A DNA stretch of 64,000 bases from Alphaproteobacteria bacterium WMHbin7. Its GTDB lineage: Bacteria; Pseudomonadota; Alphaproteobacteria; Rhodospirillales; WMHbin7. Below, one piece after another: positions 55,043 through 64,000 of the stretch (its first letter is position 1; the number at the start of each line of letters is the position of its first letter). The notes under the pieces were generated by a model. That model searched no databases and was not told the DNA's origin. It saw only the letters and a program-made list of their open reading frames with translations. The stretch is from NCBI GenBank assembly GCA_002753155.1, contig PDZW01000004.1, positions 58,734 through 122,733 of the forward strand, in the 5' to 3' direction. A program made the position numbers and the translations under genes.

Positions 55043-55837
55043 TCAGAGCCCCAAGCCCCAGGCCACGAAGTCGGGATTGCGCACGCTGCTTTTGCCGTAG
55101 ACGAGTTCCTTTCCGTCCAGCGTTATTAGATGCCCTCCCGCGCCCAACAGCACGGCATGGGCCGCTGCCGTATCCCATTCGCTGGTTGGTCCGAAACGGG
55201 GATAGACGTCGGCCGAGCCCTCGGCAATGCGGCAGATTTTGAGCGAGCTGCCCGCCTTGACCATTTCGGCGATCTTGCGCCCGGCCAGATAGGAGGCGAT
55301 GCGCTCAGGATCGCCGTGCGAACGGCTGGCCACCACCGAAAGCCCTTCCGGCGGCGGAATCCGGCAGGCAATCGGCGCCCAGCTACCGTCGCCATCCTTC
55401 TTCCAGGCCCCTTCCCGCCCGCCCGCATAGAGCAGTTTGGGCACTGGGGCCAGAACCACGCCCAGAACGGGAGTTCCTCCCTCGATCAGACCAATATTGA
55501 CCGTGAACTCGCCCGAACGGCGCACGAATTCCTTGGTTCCGTCCAGGGGATCGACCAGCCAGAAGCGCCCCATGCCATGGTCGGGCACATGCCCGGCCGA
55601 GGCGGCTTCCTCGGAAACGATGGGAATGGACGGGTCGAATTGCTTCAACCTTTCCAGAATGATCTTTTCCGCCGCCAGATCGGCCTCGGTGACCGGGGAC
55701 TCGTCGGATTTGTGACCGACGGCGAAATCGCCCGCATAAATCGCTTCGATCACCCGGCCTGCCTCGATGGCGATCTCGGACAGCCGAAGCAAGGTTTCCG
55801 AGGGAAAATTCCCATCTATCGGGGGTAAGGCGGTCAT
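55043..55837 (-). CDS. cysQ: 3'(2'),5'-bisphosphate nucleotidase
   Basis: A 264-residue inositol-monophosphatase-fold protein with the metal-binding EEAASAGH and WLVDPLDGTKEFVRR motifs and a late TSEWDTAAAHAVL segment. CysQ hydrolyses PAP to AMP, recycling the by-product of sulfate activation. It is co-oriented with and 3 bases upstream of the Sua5 gene. Confidence 0.92.
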   Translation of the reverse strand: MTALPPIDGNFPSETLLRLSEIAIEAGRVIEAIYAGDFAVGHKSDESPVTEADLAAEKIILERLKQFDPSIPIVSEEAASAGHVPDHGMGRFWLVDPLDGTKEFVRRSGEFTVNIGLIEGGTPVLGVVLAPVPKLLYAGGREGAWKKDGDGSWAPIACRIPPPEGLSVVASRSHGDPERIASYLAGRKIAEMVKAGSSLKICRIAEGSADVYPRFGPTSEWDTAAAHAVLLGAGGHLITLDGKELVYGKSSVRNPDFVAWGLGL

Positions 55838-55995
55838 GAACCACTAGTCCTCGTAGGCAAGCCAAAGATGGCGCACTCTAGCAGGAAAAAGAAGCGCTTG
55901 CGAAGCGCCATAAACCCCATCGGCATGCTTTACAGTGCGCCTTGGGATGGGTTACAGGTCTCTTTCGAAAAAGTTTTCCACAGGGGTCGTGACCG

Positions 55996-57114
55996 TTGGG
56001 ACGGATCACATTTTACATTCTGCGTCAAATTCTTGTCGGTACCTTTCTGGTGGCGCTGGGGCTGGCTTGCGTGATCTGGCTCAGCCAATCCTTGCGTCTG
56101 GTCGAACTGATCATTAACAAGGGGCTTTCGATCGGCGGATTTCTCTACCTCACCATGCTCCTGATGCCCAACTTTCTGACCCTGATCACACCGATAGCCC
56201 TTTTCGCGGTGTTGCTCTTCACCTATCACCGCCTAGACGCGGACCGCGAGATGGTGGTCATGCGCTCGGCTGGCCTCAGCCAGATGGCGCTGGCCCGCCC
56301 CGCCCTGATCGTGGCTGGGCTGCTGACCCTGTTCGGCTATCTCCTGACCCTGGTTCTCAGCCCCGCCTCGGTCAAGACCTTCCGCGAGATGCAATGGGAA
56401 GTGCGCAATGACGTCTCGCGCGTCCTGCTGCAGGAAGGCACCTTCAACAATATCGCGGATGGCGTGACGGTTTATGTGCGTTCGCGCACCAGCGAGGGCG
56501 AACTTCTGGACGTGCTGGTCCACGACACCCGCAAGAAGGACCGCGACACCACCATGATGGCCGAACGCGGCGCCCTGGTGCGCTCGGAGGCTGGCCCCCG
56601 CGTTCTTCTGATCAATGGCAACCGTCAGGAACTGATCCACGATAGCGGTCAGCTTTCGCTGCTTTACTTCGACAGTTACACCGTGGAAATGACCAATCTG
56701 GAAAACAACGATTCGCGTTTCCGCGATGCGCGCGAGCGCCCCCTGACCGAACTGTTCACGGTAACCTCAGAGGAAGTCGGCGCCGTCGACTTCGCCCGCT
56801 TTCGCGTAGAGGCGCATCAGCGACTGAGCAGCCCGCTCTATCATCTTGCCTTTACCTTCATTGCCCTGGTGTGCCTGCTGACCGGCTCGTTTTCCCGCCA
56901 CGGCATGGCAAAAAAGGTCATGTTGGCGATCGGTCTGATGGTTGCGACAGAGGCTGCCCAGTTGGGCGTTTCAGGCATGGTGGTCAAGTCGCTTCAACTG
57001 ACGCCGCTGATTTACCTCGTTCCCGCCCTGCCCATGTTGATCAGCCTTCTGGTTCTGCTAAGCCCGCCCGGGCTGTTTAAGACTCCGCGCCTCCAGTTCC
57101 GGGGTGCCGAGTGA
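55996..57114 (+). CDS. lptF: LPS export system permease LptF
   Basis: A 372-residue inner-membrane protein of the LptF/LptG (YjgP/YjgQ) family, with three N-terminal and three C-terminal helices around a periplasmic beta-jellyroll. The opening ITFYILRQILVGTFLVALG is typical, and FREMQWEVRNDVSRVLLQ precedes the jellyroll. It forms the LptB2FG transporter that extracts LPS from the inner membrane. The start is a TTG at 55996. lptG and lptB are not in the window, so lptF is split from lptG. It overlaps lptD by 1 base. Confidence 0.85.
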   Translation: MGRITFYILRQILVGTFLVALGLACVIWLSQSLRLVELIINKGLSIGGFLYLTMLLMPNFLTLITPIALFAVLLFTYHRLDADREMVVMRSAGLSQMALARPALIVAGLLTLFGYLLTLVLSPASVKTFREMQWEVRNDVSRVLLQEGTFNNIADGVTVYVRSRTSEGELLDVLVHDTRKKDRDTTMMAERGALVRSEAGPRVLLINGNRQELIHDSGQLSLLYFDSYTVEMTNLENNDSRFRDARERPLTELFTVTSEEVGAVDFARFRVEAHQRLSSPLYHLAFTFIALVCLLTGSFSRHGMAKKVMLAIGLMVATEAAQLGVSGMVVKSLQLTPLIYLVPALPMLISLLVLLSPPGLFKTPRLQFRGAE

Positions 57115-59267
57115 TGCCAACCACCGCCTTTTTCCGCTTGGCCCTTTTGTTGCTGGCATTTCTTGCGCTGGGCGTGACTTATCCCGTCATGGGGGCCGAA
57201 AAAGCGTCGGCCCCGAAAAGCGCCGAAGAGGAGCAGGTGTTCTTCTCCGCCGACGAAGTCAACCAGGACAAGGACCTGGGCGTGATGACGGCGCGTGGTC
57301 ATGTCGAAGTCTCGTACCAAGGCCGCGTTCTTCTGGCTGATCAGATTTCCTACAATACGCGCCAAGACATCATCACCGCCTCGGGCAGCGTCAGCCTGCT
57401 CGAGCCCTCGGGCGACGTTTTCTTCGCGGACTATTTCGAATTGTCCGGGGACTTGAAGGAAGCCACCAGCAGAAATCTGCGCATCCTGATGGCAAACCGC
57501 ACCCGTCTGGCCGCCGCCAAAAGCGTTCGCATCGCTGGCGAGAAGAACGTCATGGAAAAAGCCGTCTACTCGGCCTGCGAACAGTGCAAGGACGATCCCA
57601 AGAAGCCTCCGCTTTGGCAGGTCAAGGCCATGCGGGTTACCAACGACGAAAAGAAGCAGACCTTCGAATATCGCGACGCCTGGGTCGAGTTCGCAGGCGT
57701 GCCCGTGATCTACACCCCCTATTTCCAGCATGCCGATCCCAGAGTGCCCCGTCACAGCGGCTTCCTTCCGCCCAGCTTCGGCGGCTCCAGCCAGTTGGGT
57801 GGCGCCATCACCGTTCCCTATTACTGGGCCATCTCGAACAACCAGGACGCCACGATTTCCACGATGGCAACGGGCAAGGAGAATGTCGTGCTGGTGGGCG
57901 AGCATCGCAACCGCCTGGCCAACGGCAAGACCGATACGGAAGGCAGCTTCAACTTCGATTCCAAAAGCCAATTCCGCGGCCATATCCGCGCCAAGGGCCT
58001 CTTTGACATCGACGAGACATGGCGGGCGGGATACCAACTCGACCGGGCCAGCGACGACACCTATCTGCGCCGCTATGGCTTCAAATCGGACCGCTGGCTG
58101 GAAACCCACCCCTATGTCGAAGGATTTGCCGGTCGCAGTCACGCCCGGATGGAATCCTATCTCTATCAAGGCCTCTCCGCCAAAGACGACCCCGGCAAGG
58201 CACCGGTCGTTCTGCCCCTGGCCGAATATAACTATATTGGCCAGCCCGGAGCGCAGGGCCAGTATTGGAGCTTTGATGCGGGCGCGCTCGATATCTATCG
58301 GGGCGAAGGAACGGATACAAGGCGCCTGTCTTCGCGCCTGGGCTGGACCTTGCCCTATACCGCGCCTGCCGGAGATATTTATACATTGTCGGCATCGCTG
58401 AGGGGCGAGGGCTATCACATCTCGGATTATCAGACGAACACGCGCACGGAAAAGGGATTTTCCGGCCGCGCCGTGCCACAATTGTCGCTGGACTGGCGCT
58501 ATCCCTTCGTGCGCAACGGCGAGCGCTTTACCGACGTCGTCGAACCCATCGTCGTCGGCACAGTCAGCCCCAACGGCATGAACCCGACCCGCATCCCCAA
58601 CGAAGACAGTCTTGACTTCGAATATGACGACACCAACCTGTTCAGCCCTCAACGCTTCACGGGGCTGGATCGTGTCGAAGGCGGGCCGCGCGTCGCCTAT
58701 GGTGTCAAGTGGAGCGTTTTCGGCAACAAACCCGGAGCCATGACGGCCCTTCTAGGCCAGAGCTATCGGGCGCATGTCGACGAGACCTATGCCGCAGATT
58801 CAGGACTTAAGGATAACCTTTCCGATTACGTCGGACGCATCAGCATCAATCCGGTCGGCAATTTCATGATGCTGTATCGTTTCCGCTTCGACAAGGACAC
58901 CCTGGCCTCGAAGCGCAGCGAGGTTGGCGCCCGCATAGGCCCCAAGGCCTTGAACGTGAGGGCCAACTACGTCTTCGTCGACCAGAACAGCATCTCGGGA
59001 TATCCTGATCGAGAACAGATCAATGTCTCGGCCTCCTCGATGCTGACGCGCTACTGGTCGGCCCAGGCGGGAACGGTTTATAATCTGGGCGAAAAATACG
59101 AGCCCATTTCCTTCAACACGGGCCTTGTCTACGAGGACGAGTGCTTTGCCCTGTCGGCCAACTATGTCCGCAAATTCACCTATGACCGCGACTATGTCGG
59201 CGGCCAGTATGTTCTCTTCCGCTTTACCTTGAAGACCCTGGGCGAGTTCCAGGCCACGGCCGAGTAA
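57114..59267 (+). CDS. lptD: LPS-assembly outer-membrane protein LptD
   Basis: A 717-residue LptD. It has a signal peptide (residues 1-28), an OstA/LptA-like periplasmic jellyroll (about 45-170, FFSADEVNQDKDLGVMTARG) and a large beta-barrel ending in FALSANYVRKFTYDRDYVGG. It inserts LPS into the outer leaflet together with LptE. A Cys pair (SACEQC, near 160) and a late Cys (DECFALS) may form the folding-control disulfide. Its location before surA matches the conserved lptD-surA-pdxA-rsmA cluster. Confidence 0.93.
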   Translation: MPTTAFFRLALLLLAFLALGVTYPVMGAEKASAPKSAEEEQVFFSADEVNQDKDLGVMTARGHVEVSYQGRVLLADQISYNTRQDIITASGSVSLLEPSGDVFFADYFELSGDLKEATSRNLRILMANRTRLAAAKSVRIAGEKNVMEKAVYSACEQCKDDPKKPPLWQVKAMRVTNDEKKQTFEYRDAWVEFAGVPVIYTPYFQHADPRVPRHSGFLPPSFGGSSQLGGAITVPYYWAISNNQDATISTMATGKENVVLVGEHRNRLANGKTDTEGSFNFDSKSQFRGHIRAKGLFDIDETWRAGYQLDRASDDTYLRRYGFKSDRWLETHPYVEGFAGRSHARMESYLYQGLSAKDDPGKAPVVLPLAEYNYIGQPGAQGQYWSFDAGALDIYRGEGTDTRRLSSRLGWTLPYTAPAGDIYTLSASLRGEGYHISDYQTNTRTEKGFSGRAVPQLSLDWRYPFVRNGERFTDVVEPIVVGTVSPNGMNPTRIPNEDSLDFEYDDTNLFSPQRFTGLDRVEGGPRVAYGVKWSVFGNKPGAMTALLGQSYRAHVDETYAADSGLKDNLSDYVGRISINPVGNFMMLYRFRFDKDTLASKRSEVGARIGPKALNVRANYVFVDQNSISGYPDREQINVSASSMLTRYWSAQAGTVYNLGEKYEPISFNTGLVYEDECFALSANYVRKFTYDRDYVGGQYVLFRFTLKTLGEFQATAE

Positions 59268-59280
59268 AGGAACCGTCAAC

Positions 59281-60576
59281 ATGGAAAGCAGGCCAACAAT
59301 GACGACATGGCGACAACGCGTACAGGCTCTCTTTCTGGCGGCAGCCCTGCTGCAAGGCGGATTGATCGCCTTTGGCGCCAAGGCCCAGGAAAGCGAGCGG
59401 ATTGCAGCCGTCGTCAACGACGACATCATCTCCATGCGCGACCTGGAAGAGCGACTGAAGATGGCAATCATCAGCTCGCGTCTTGAAAACAGCCCCGATG
59501 TTCGTCGCAGGCTTTTGCCCCAGGTTCTGCGCAAGCTGCTCGAGGAACGCCTGCAGATGCAGGAAGCCACCCGCCAGGGCATCAGCCTGTCGGATCAGGA
59601 AATCAACGGCACGGTTCGCAATATCGAGGCTCAGAACAATCTGCCGCCCGGCGGCTTGGAAGTGGCAACCCGGCGCGACGGCGTCGATTATGACGCTTTT
59701 CTTGCCCAGATCCGCGCGGAATTGTCCTGGATGAAGCTGTTAAGGCGCCAGTATTCGGGTGCTGTCAAGGTCACGGAAAATGAAGTCGACGCCCAGCTCA
59801 ATCTGATCAAATCGAACATGAGCCGCCCGCAATACAGGCTGGCTGAGATCGTCTTGAATATCGACAATCCGGCGCAGGAAGAAGATATCCGCGCCCTGGC
59901 CGAGCGTATCGTCCAGCAGGCCCGCCAGGGCGCACCCTTCCCCGCCCTGGCCCGCCAATTCTCGCAGACGGCGACGGCGGCGGCGGGGGGCGATATGGGC
60001 TGGATCTATGAAGGCCAGTTGCCGGTCGATGTCGAAAACGTGGTCAAGGCCCTGCAACCGGCCCAGATCAGCAACCCCCTGCGCACCTTGACCGGCTTTC
60101 ACATTCTTCTGCTCATCGAACGCAGAAGCGGCGGCCAGCAGGCAAAGGATGATTCGGTTCTCGATCTAGCCCAGCTTTTCCTGCCCGTTGCGGCCCAGGC
60201 CCGGCCCGAGGAGATTCGCATTCAGACCGATCTGGTCCGCACAGCCGCCGAGACCGCCGAGAATTGCGACGATATGGTGCGCCTGTCCAAGGAATTGGGA
60301 GCGCAACAAAATCCCAGGCCGGGAAAAGTGACCCTGTCCGCCATGCCGCAGAATTTGCGCCAAGCCATGGAAACCTTGCCAGCCGGGAAAGTCACAGCGC
60401 CTCAGAAGGTCAATGGGGGCGTTGCTGTTTTCATGGTCTGCTCACGCAAGGACGATAATGGCATGCCCGAGCGTGCCGAGATTGAAAAGAAGCTTGAATT
60501 CGAGCGCCTCGACGTTCAGGCAAGGCGTCTGCTGCGCGACCTGAAGCGCCAGGCCATCATCGACATTCGGATTTAG
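59281..60576 (+). CDS. surA: Periplasmic chaperone/peptidyl-prolyl isomerase SurA
   Basis: A 431-residue SurA-type protein. A signal peptide (about 1-37, after AKA) precedes the SurA N-domain (VVNDDIISMRDLEERLKM) and one clear parvulin domain (about 175-285). A second, degenerate parvulin-like segment follows near 300-400. It escorts outer-membrane proteins such as LptD. ATG 59281 or 59299 may be used. It lies 13 bases after lptD. Confidence 0.9.
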   Translation: MESRPTMTTWRQRVQALFLAAALLQGGLIAFGAKAQESERIAAVVNDDIISMRDLEERLKMAIISSRLENSPDVRRRLLPQVLRKLLEERLQMQEATRQGISLSDQEINGTVRNIEAQNNLPPGGLEVATRRDGVDYDAFLAQIRAELSWMKLLRRQYSGAVKVTENEVDAQLNLIKSNMSRPQYRLAEIVLNIDNPAQEEDIRALAERIVQQARQGAPFPALARQFSQTATAAAGGDMGWIYEGQLPVDVENVVKALQPAQISNPLRTLTGFHILLLIERRSGGQQAKDDSVLDLAQLFLPVAAQARPEEIRIQTDLVRTAAETAENCDDMVRLSKELGAQQNPRPGKVTLSAMPQNLRQAMETLPAGKVTAPQKVNGGVAVFMVCSRKDDNGMPERAEIEKKLEFERLDVQARRLLRDLKRQAIIDIRI

Positions 60577-60580
60577 CGCC

Positions 60581-61579
60581 ATGCGGGCACCCCTGGCGCT
60601 GACCATGGGTGAGCCTTCGGGCATCGCAGGCGAGATAGCACTGTTAAGCTGGCTACGCCGTCATGAAGACCTGCCCTGCTTTTTCCTGATCGACGATCCC
60701 AAGCGTCTGCGCGCACTCTCCCGCAGCCTGGGATGGAACGTCCCCCTGGCTGAGATCGAAAGTCCCAAGGAGGCACCAGGCCACTTTGCCCAGGCCTTGC
60801 CTGTCCTTTCGCTGGGCAGACATATTTCGGCACAAGCCGGACAACCCGATCCTTGCAATGCTCCCGCCGTCATCGAAGCCATCCGCCATGCCGTCACCTT
60901 GGTTCAGTCAGGCCAGGCATCGGCCTTGGTGACCAATCCCGTCCACAAGGCGGTGCTGAAAGCAGCGGGTTTTCAACATCCCGGTCACACCGAATTTCTA
61001 TCCGAACTGGCGGGCGGAATGCCGCCCGTCATGATGCTGACCGCAGGCGGTCTGCGCGTCGTTCCCGTCACAATTCACGTTCCCTTGTCCAAGGTTGCGT
61101 CTCTTCTGTCCACCCAGACCATTCTGTCGCAGGGGCGCATTCTGGCCCAGGCCCTAACCCGCGACTTTGCCATCCAAAATCCCCGCATCGCCGTGGCGGG
61201 GTTGAACCCGCATGCTGGTGAAGAAGGCGTGATGGGAGAGGAAGAGACCTCCATCATCCTTCCTGCCGTCAGAGCGCTGCAGGCGGAAGGGATCAATGCC
61301 TTCGGCCCCCTACCCGCCGATACGCTGTTTCATGCCGAGGCCAGAGAAACCTACGATGCCGTCTTGTGCATGTATCACGACCAGGCCCTGATCCCCGTCA
61401 AGATGCTGGGATTCTGGGAAGGCGTGAACGTCACCCTGGGCCTGCCCTTCGTGCGCACCTCGCCCGATCACGGCACGGCTATGACCCTGGCGGGATCGGG
61501 CAAGGCTGATCCGGCAAGCTTGATGGCCGCCTTGCGCCTGGCCGCCAGAATGGCAGAGTCCCGTGCTGCCGCCGCTTAA
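60581..61579 (+). CDS. pdxA: 4-hydroxythreonine-4-phosphate dehydrogenase
   Basis: A 332-residue PdxA of pyridoxal phosphate synthesis, which oxidises 4-phosphohydroxy-L-threonine with NAD. It shows [13 protein letters not shown] at the start, the metal/substrate His residues in [11 protein letters not shown] and [13 protein letters not shown], and [11 protein letters not shown]. It starts 4 bases after surA and overlaps rsmA by 17 bases. Confidence 0.95.
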   Translation: MRAPLALTMGEPSGIAGEIALLSWLRRHEDLPCFFLIDDPKRLRALSRSLGWNVPLAEIESPKEAPGHFAQALPVLSLGRHISAQAGQPDPCNAPAVIEAIRHAVTLVQSGQASALVTNPVHKAVLKAAGFQHPGHTEFLSELAGGMPPVMMLTAGGLRVVPVTIHVPLSKVASLLSTQTILSQGRILAQALTRDFAIQNPRIAVAGLNPHAGEEGVMGEEETSIILPAVRALQAEGINAFGPLPADTLFHAEARETYDAVLCMYHDQALIPVKMLGFWEGVNVTLGLPFVRTSPDHGTAMTLAGSGKADPASLMAALRLAARMAESRAAAA

Positions 61580-62372
61580 GGACATCGTGGCAAGGTATGA
61601 TCTGCTGGCCCGAAAATCGCTGGGCCAGCACTTTCTGTTCGACCTCAACCTCACCGGCAAGATCGCCCGTATGGCGGGCGATCTGACCCAGGGCACCACG
61701 ATCGAGGTGGGACCGGGACCGGGAGGGCTGACCCGCGCCCTGCTCGATGCAGGCGCTTCTCAGGTGATCGCCATAGAAAAGGACGAGCGCTGCCTGGAAG
61801 CTTTGGCGGAAGTAGCCTTGGCCTATCCGGGCCGCCTAGAGGTGCTGGCGGGCGACGCCATGCAGATTGACGCCTCAAGCCTGGGCACGACGCCAAGGCG
61901 CATCGTCTCGAATCTGCCTTACAATGTGGGCACCCCGCTTCTGATCGGCTGGCTTCGCAACATCCACGCCTTTGAAAGCCTGACCTTGATGTTTCAGCGC
62001 GAAGTGGCCGACCGCCTGATCGCACCGGTGCGCAGCCCAGCCTATGGGCGTCTGTCGGTTCTGGCTCAATGGCAGTGCGAAGTCAAAAAACTGTTCGATC
62101 TGCCGCCCTCGGCCTTTACGCCGCCGCCCAAGGTCTCGTCCAGCGTTGTGCGCCTTGTGCCCCGCCCCCTTGTCGACAAGGCCGATTTCGCCCTGTTCGA
62201 GCGCGTGACCGCCGCCGCCTTCGGGCAAAGGCGCAAGATGTTGCGCTCCAGCCTGAAATCGTTGGGTAATTCAGAAAAACTGCTGGCCGAGGCAGGCATC
62301 ACCCCCACGGCCAGGGCCGAGGAAATCGGCTATTCGGGCTTCGCCGCATTGGCCAGAGCCCTGGTGCACTGA
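61563..62372 (+). CDS. rsmA: 16S rRNA (adenine1518/1519-N6)-dimethyltransferase
   Basis: A 269-residue KsgA/RsmA. It has [12 protein letters not shown], the SAM-binding [17 protein letters not shown] and IEKDERC, and motif [14 protein letters not shown]. It dimethylates two adenines in the 3' hairpin of 16S rRNA during 30S assembly. The start is GTG 61563, overlapping pdxA by 17 bases. The stop is followed within 2 bases by a perfect 17-pair hairpin. Confidence 0.95.
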   Translation: MLPPLKDIVARYDLLARKSLGQHFLFDLNLTGKIARMAGDLTQGTTIEVGPGPGGLTRALLDAGASQVIAIEKDERCLEALAEVALAYPGRLEVLAGDAMQIDASSLGTTPRRIVSNLPYNVGTPLLIGWLRNIHAFESLTLMFQREVADRLIAPVRSPAYGRLSVLAQWQCEVKKLFDLPPSAFTPPPKVSSSVVRLVPRPLVDKADFALFERVTAAAFGQRRKMLRSSLKSLGNSEKLLAEAGITPTARAEEIGYSGFAALARALVH

Positions 62373-62373
62373 T

Positions 62374-62488
62374 CCCCTCGGAAGATTCACTTGGTGAATC
62401 TTCCGAGGGGTGAATCTGTGCACAAAACCAATTAGCGGTGGACCGATTCACCTGACAGAGGGTGCAGAGGTCTGCACCCTCTGTCAGG
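62374..62488. repeat. Bimodular double-hairpin element, copy 2
   Basis: Hairpin 1 spans 62374-62410, a perfect 17-pair stem with a 3-base loop, left arm CCCCTCGGAAGATTCAC. A linker runs from GTGAATCTG (62410) through CAATTAG to CGATTCAC (62444-62451). Hairpin 2 spans 62451-62488, a perfect 18-pair stem with a 2-base loop, left arm CCTGACAGAGGGTGCAGA. It is followed by GATCG, as in copy 1 at 51913-52040. Hairpin 1 could serve as the rsmA terminator, but no T-run follows it. Confidence 0.65.
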
Positions 62489-62543
62489 ATCGGACCACGA
62501 GAACAGGCTTGATTGCAACGGCTCGACACCCGATCATGGCGCC

Positions 62544-63953
62544 ATGACGACAACATCCCTGCTTGACCGGCTTGCCCAACGGCTTGGGCACAATCATGTG
62601 CTGACCGATTATGACCTCATGGCGCCCTATCTGAATGAGGAACGGGGAAGCTATGCCAGCCGAGCCCTGGCCATTCTGCGCCCCAAAGACACTGTTGAAG
62701 TGGCGGCTTCGGTCAAGGAATGCGCCGAGGCGGGCGTTGCCATCGTGCCTCAGGGCGGCAATACGGGATTGGTGGGAGGCGCCGTCTCCACTCAAAACCA
62801 GATCATCTTGTCGCTCTCGCGGCTCAATCGGGTGCGCGGCATCAATCCCGCCAACCGAGCCATGACAGTCGAGGCTGGATGCCTTCTGGCCCAAATTCAA
62901 TCCGCCGCCGACGAACAGGGATTGCTGTTTCCCTTGAGCATGGCTTCCGAGGGGTCGTGCCAGATCGGAGGAAATCTTGCCACCAATGCAGGCGGAACCT
63001 CTGTCCTGCGTTATGGCAATGCGCGCGACCTGGTGCTGGGGTTGGAAGTGGTGCTGGCCGACGGAACGGTCTGGAACGGCCTTAAGGGTCTGCGCAAGGA
63101 CAATACGGGCTATGATCTCAAGCAGCTTTTCATCGGCTCGGAAGGCACGCTGGGCATCATCACGGCAGCCACACTGAAACTGTTCGCCAAACATCACGAG
63201 ACCGTCACGGCCTTTCTGGGCTTGGCCTCGTCACAAGCAGCGCTCGACCTTCTGGCCCGCCTGCAAGATGCCAGCGGCGAGCAGGTCACGGCCTTTGAGC
63301 TGATGAGCCGGAACAGCCTGGAATTCGTAACACGCCGCATTCCCGGCACTTCCGACCCCTTAAGCAAACCCTATCCCTGGTATGTGCTGGCGGAAATCGC
63401 CACCTCGCGCCGGGATGGCGCAATGGCCGAACTGATGGAGGGTGAATTGGCCCGCGCCATCGACATGGGGCTGGCCATGGATGGCACACTTGCCGTCTCG
63501 CTGGCTCAGCGCCAAGCCCTCTGGAAATTGAGAGAATCGATCCCCGAAGCGCAGAAGCCCGAGGGGGCCAGCCTGAAGCACGATATCTCGGTGCCGGTTT
63601 CCTGCATTCCAGACTTTCTGGAACGCGCCATCAATGCCGCCACATCCCTGATTCCGGGCATCCGCCCCTGCCCCTTCGGGCATGTCGGCGACGGCAATCT
63701 GCATTTCAACCTCAGCCAGCCCAAGGACATGTCCAGGGCGGATTTTCTGGCGGCTCGTGGACAGATGGCAGAGGCCATTCATGATATCGCGGCCAGCCTG
63801 GGCGGAAGTTTTTCCGCCGAACATGGCGTTGGGCTTTTGAAATTGCCCGACATGATGCGCTATAAGCAACCTGTCGAACGAGATATGATGCGCCGCTTGA
63901 AAACCGCGCTCGATCCCAAAACGCTCTTGAACCCAGGTAAGGTGGTAGAATGA
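62544..63953 (+). CDS. FAD-linked 2-hydroxyacid dehydrogenase (GlcD/D2HGDH-like)
   Basis: A 469-residue FAD-binding oxidoreductase. The PCMH domain shows IVPQGGNTGLVGGAVS and GGNLATNAGGTSVLRYGNAR. The C-terminal FAD-oxidase domain has GHVGDGNLHFNLSQP (metal/substrate His) and ends FSAEHGVGLLKL with DPKTLLNPGKVVE. It resembles D-2-hydroxyglutarate dehydrogenase and glycolate oxidase GlcD, so it oxidises a D-2-hydroxyacid; the exact substrate is open. The stop overlaps the start of the next gene by 4 bases. Confidence 0.88.
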   Translation: MTTTSLLDRLAQRLGHNHVLTDYDLMAPYLNEERGSYASRALAILRPKDTVEVAASVKECAEAGVAIVPQGGNTGLVGGAVSTQNQIILSLSRLNRVRGINPANRAMTVEAGCLLAQIQSAADEQGLLFPLSMASEGSCQIGGNLATNAGGTSVLRYGNARDLVLGLEVVLADGTVWNGLKGLRKDNTGYDLKQLFIGSEGTLGIITAATLKLFAKHHETVTAFLGLASSQAALDLLARLQDASGEQVTAFELMSRNSLEFVTRRIPGTSDPLSKPYPWYVLAEIATSRRDGAMAELMEGELARAIDMGLAMDGTLAVSLAQRQALWKLRESIPEAQKPEGASLKHDISVPVSCIPDFLERAINAATSLIPGIRPCPFGHVGDGNLHFNLSQPKDMSRADFLAARGQMAEAIHDIAASLGGSFSAEHGVGLLKLPDMMRYKQPVERDMMRRLKTALDPKTLLNPGKVVE

Positions 63954-64000
63954 AAAAACTTTTTGTTTCGCTTTTTCTAACGGCATTTCTTCTGATACCC
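63950..64000 (+). CDS. Start of an exported protein, truncated by window edge
   Basis: An ATG at 63950 overlaps the previous stop (ATGA). The 17 visible codons, MKKLFVSLFLTAFLLIP, form the start of a signal peptide or membrane anchor. Nothing more can be said about the product. Confidence 0.65.
   Translation, partial: MKKLFVSLFLTAFLLIP

Noticed and set aside
51913..62488. Double-hairpin elements as ordinary Rho-independent terminators
   Set aside because: Neither hairpin in either copy is followed by a T-run. Copy 1 lies in a divergent promoter gap, and the shared linker is unexplained by termination.

Overview
The window reads as part of the chromosome of a Gram-negative, GC-rich alphaproteobacterium, most like Rhodospirillales or magnetotactic relatives. 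The genus cannot be fixed from sequence alone. The grounds are a full set of lipid A/LPS genes (waaA, lpxK, an MsbA-like exporter, lptF, lptD), the order surA-pdxA-rsmA downstream of lptD, and gene families such as monomeric isocitrate dehydrogenase, ArfB, two-domain Sua5 and CysQ. Genes are tightly packed and often overlap by 4-14 bases. No tRNA, rRNA, CRISPR array, prophage or insertion sequence was recognised.

Layout. 1-4278 (+): the 3' part of malQ, a TldE/PmbA protease and a HerA-type ATPase. 4273-4778 (-): a RelE/ParE-like toxin-antitoxin pair. 4868-5794 (-): a lipid kinase. 5969-12633 (+): an envelope block with a lipid A-type phosphoesterase, a glycosyltransferase, an ABC exporter, a DUF374 acyltransferase, waaA and lpxK. 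12605-16927 (-): a GT-C-like membrane protein, a UPF0114 protein, a FAD oxidoreductase and a GNAT acetyltransferase.

17121-38603 (-) is the centre of interest. About 21.5 kb on one strand encode a reductive TCA (rTCA) carbon-fixation module. In transcription order it is tfrB-tfrA-hdrC / hdrB-korD-korA-korB-korC-hdrA-mvhD-two Flx-like Fe-S proteins-Flx-like FAD/NAD protein-aclB-aclA-icd-acnB. This supplies aconitase B, monomeric NADP-isocitrate dehydrogenase, a two-subunit ATP-citrate lyase, a four-subunit 2-oxoglutarate:ferredoxin oxidoreductase and a soluble fumarate reductase. Inside the same unit lies a complete HdrABC-FlxABCD-like set, the type of machine thought to use flavin-based electron bifurcation to make reduced ferredoxin from NADH. 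My inference is that ferredoxin made by the Hdr-Flx module drives 2-oxoglutarate synthase, and that HdrBC passes the partner electrons to the TfrAB fumarate reductase.

Two copies of a 91-base element lie in the only two long gaps of this cluster. They are the same length and about 69% identical, and they look like a structured RNA. G-U pairs in the helices suggest transcription from the + strand, opposite to the operon.

38957-43108 (-): a DUF3617 protein, a PocR-PAS histidine kinase, fabG and fabD. 43208-48212 (+): a five-gene peptide/nickel-type ABC importer, with a 220-base array of hairpins between the binding protein and the first permease. 48277-49095 (+): panB. 49103-51876 (-): an overlapping operon of an MntA/HepT toxin-antitoxin pair, a short-chain dehydrogenase and a glycosyltransferase. 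52101-54085 (+): yicC-type RNase, gmk and arfB. 54095-55837 (-): tsaC/sua5 and cysQ. 55996-62372 (+): lptF, lptD, surA, pdxA, rsmA. 62544-63953 (+): an FAD-linked 2-hydroxyacid dehydrogenase, followed by the start of an exported protein cut by the window edge. Two bimodular double-hairpin elements, sharing a linker framed by GTGAATC and GATTCAC, sit at 51913-52040 and 62374-62488.
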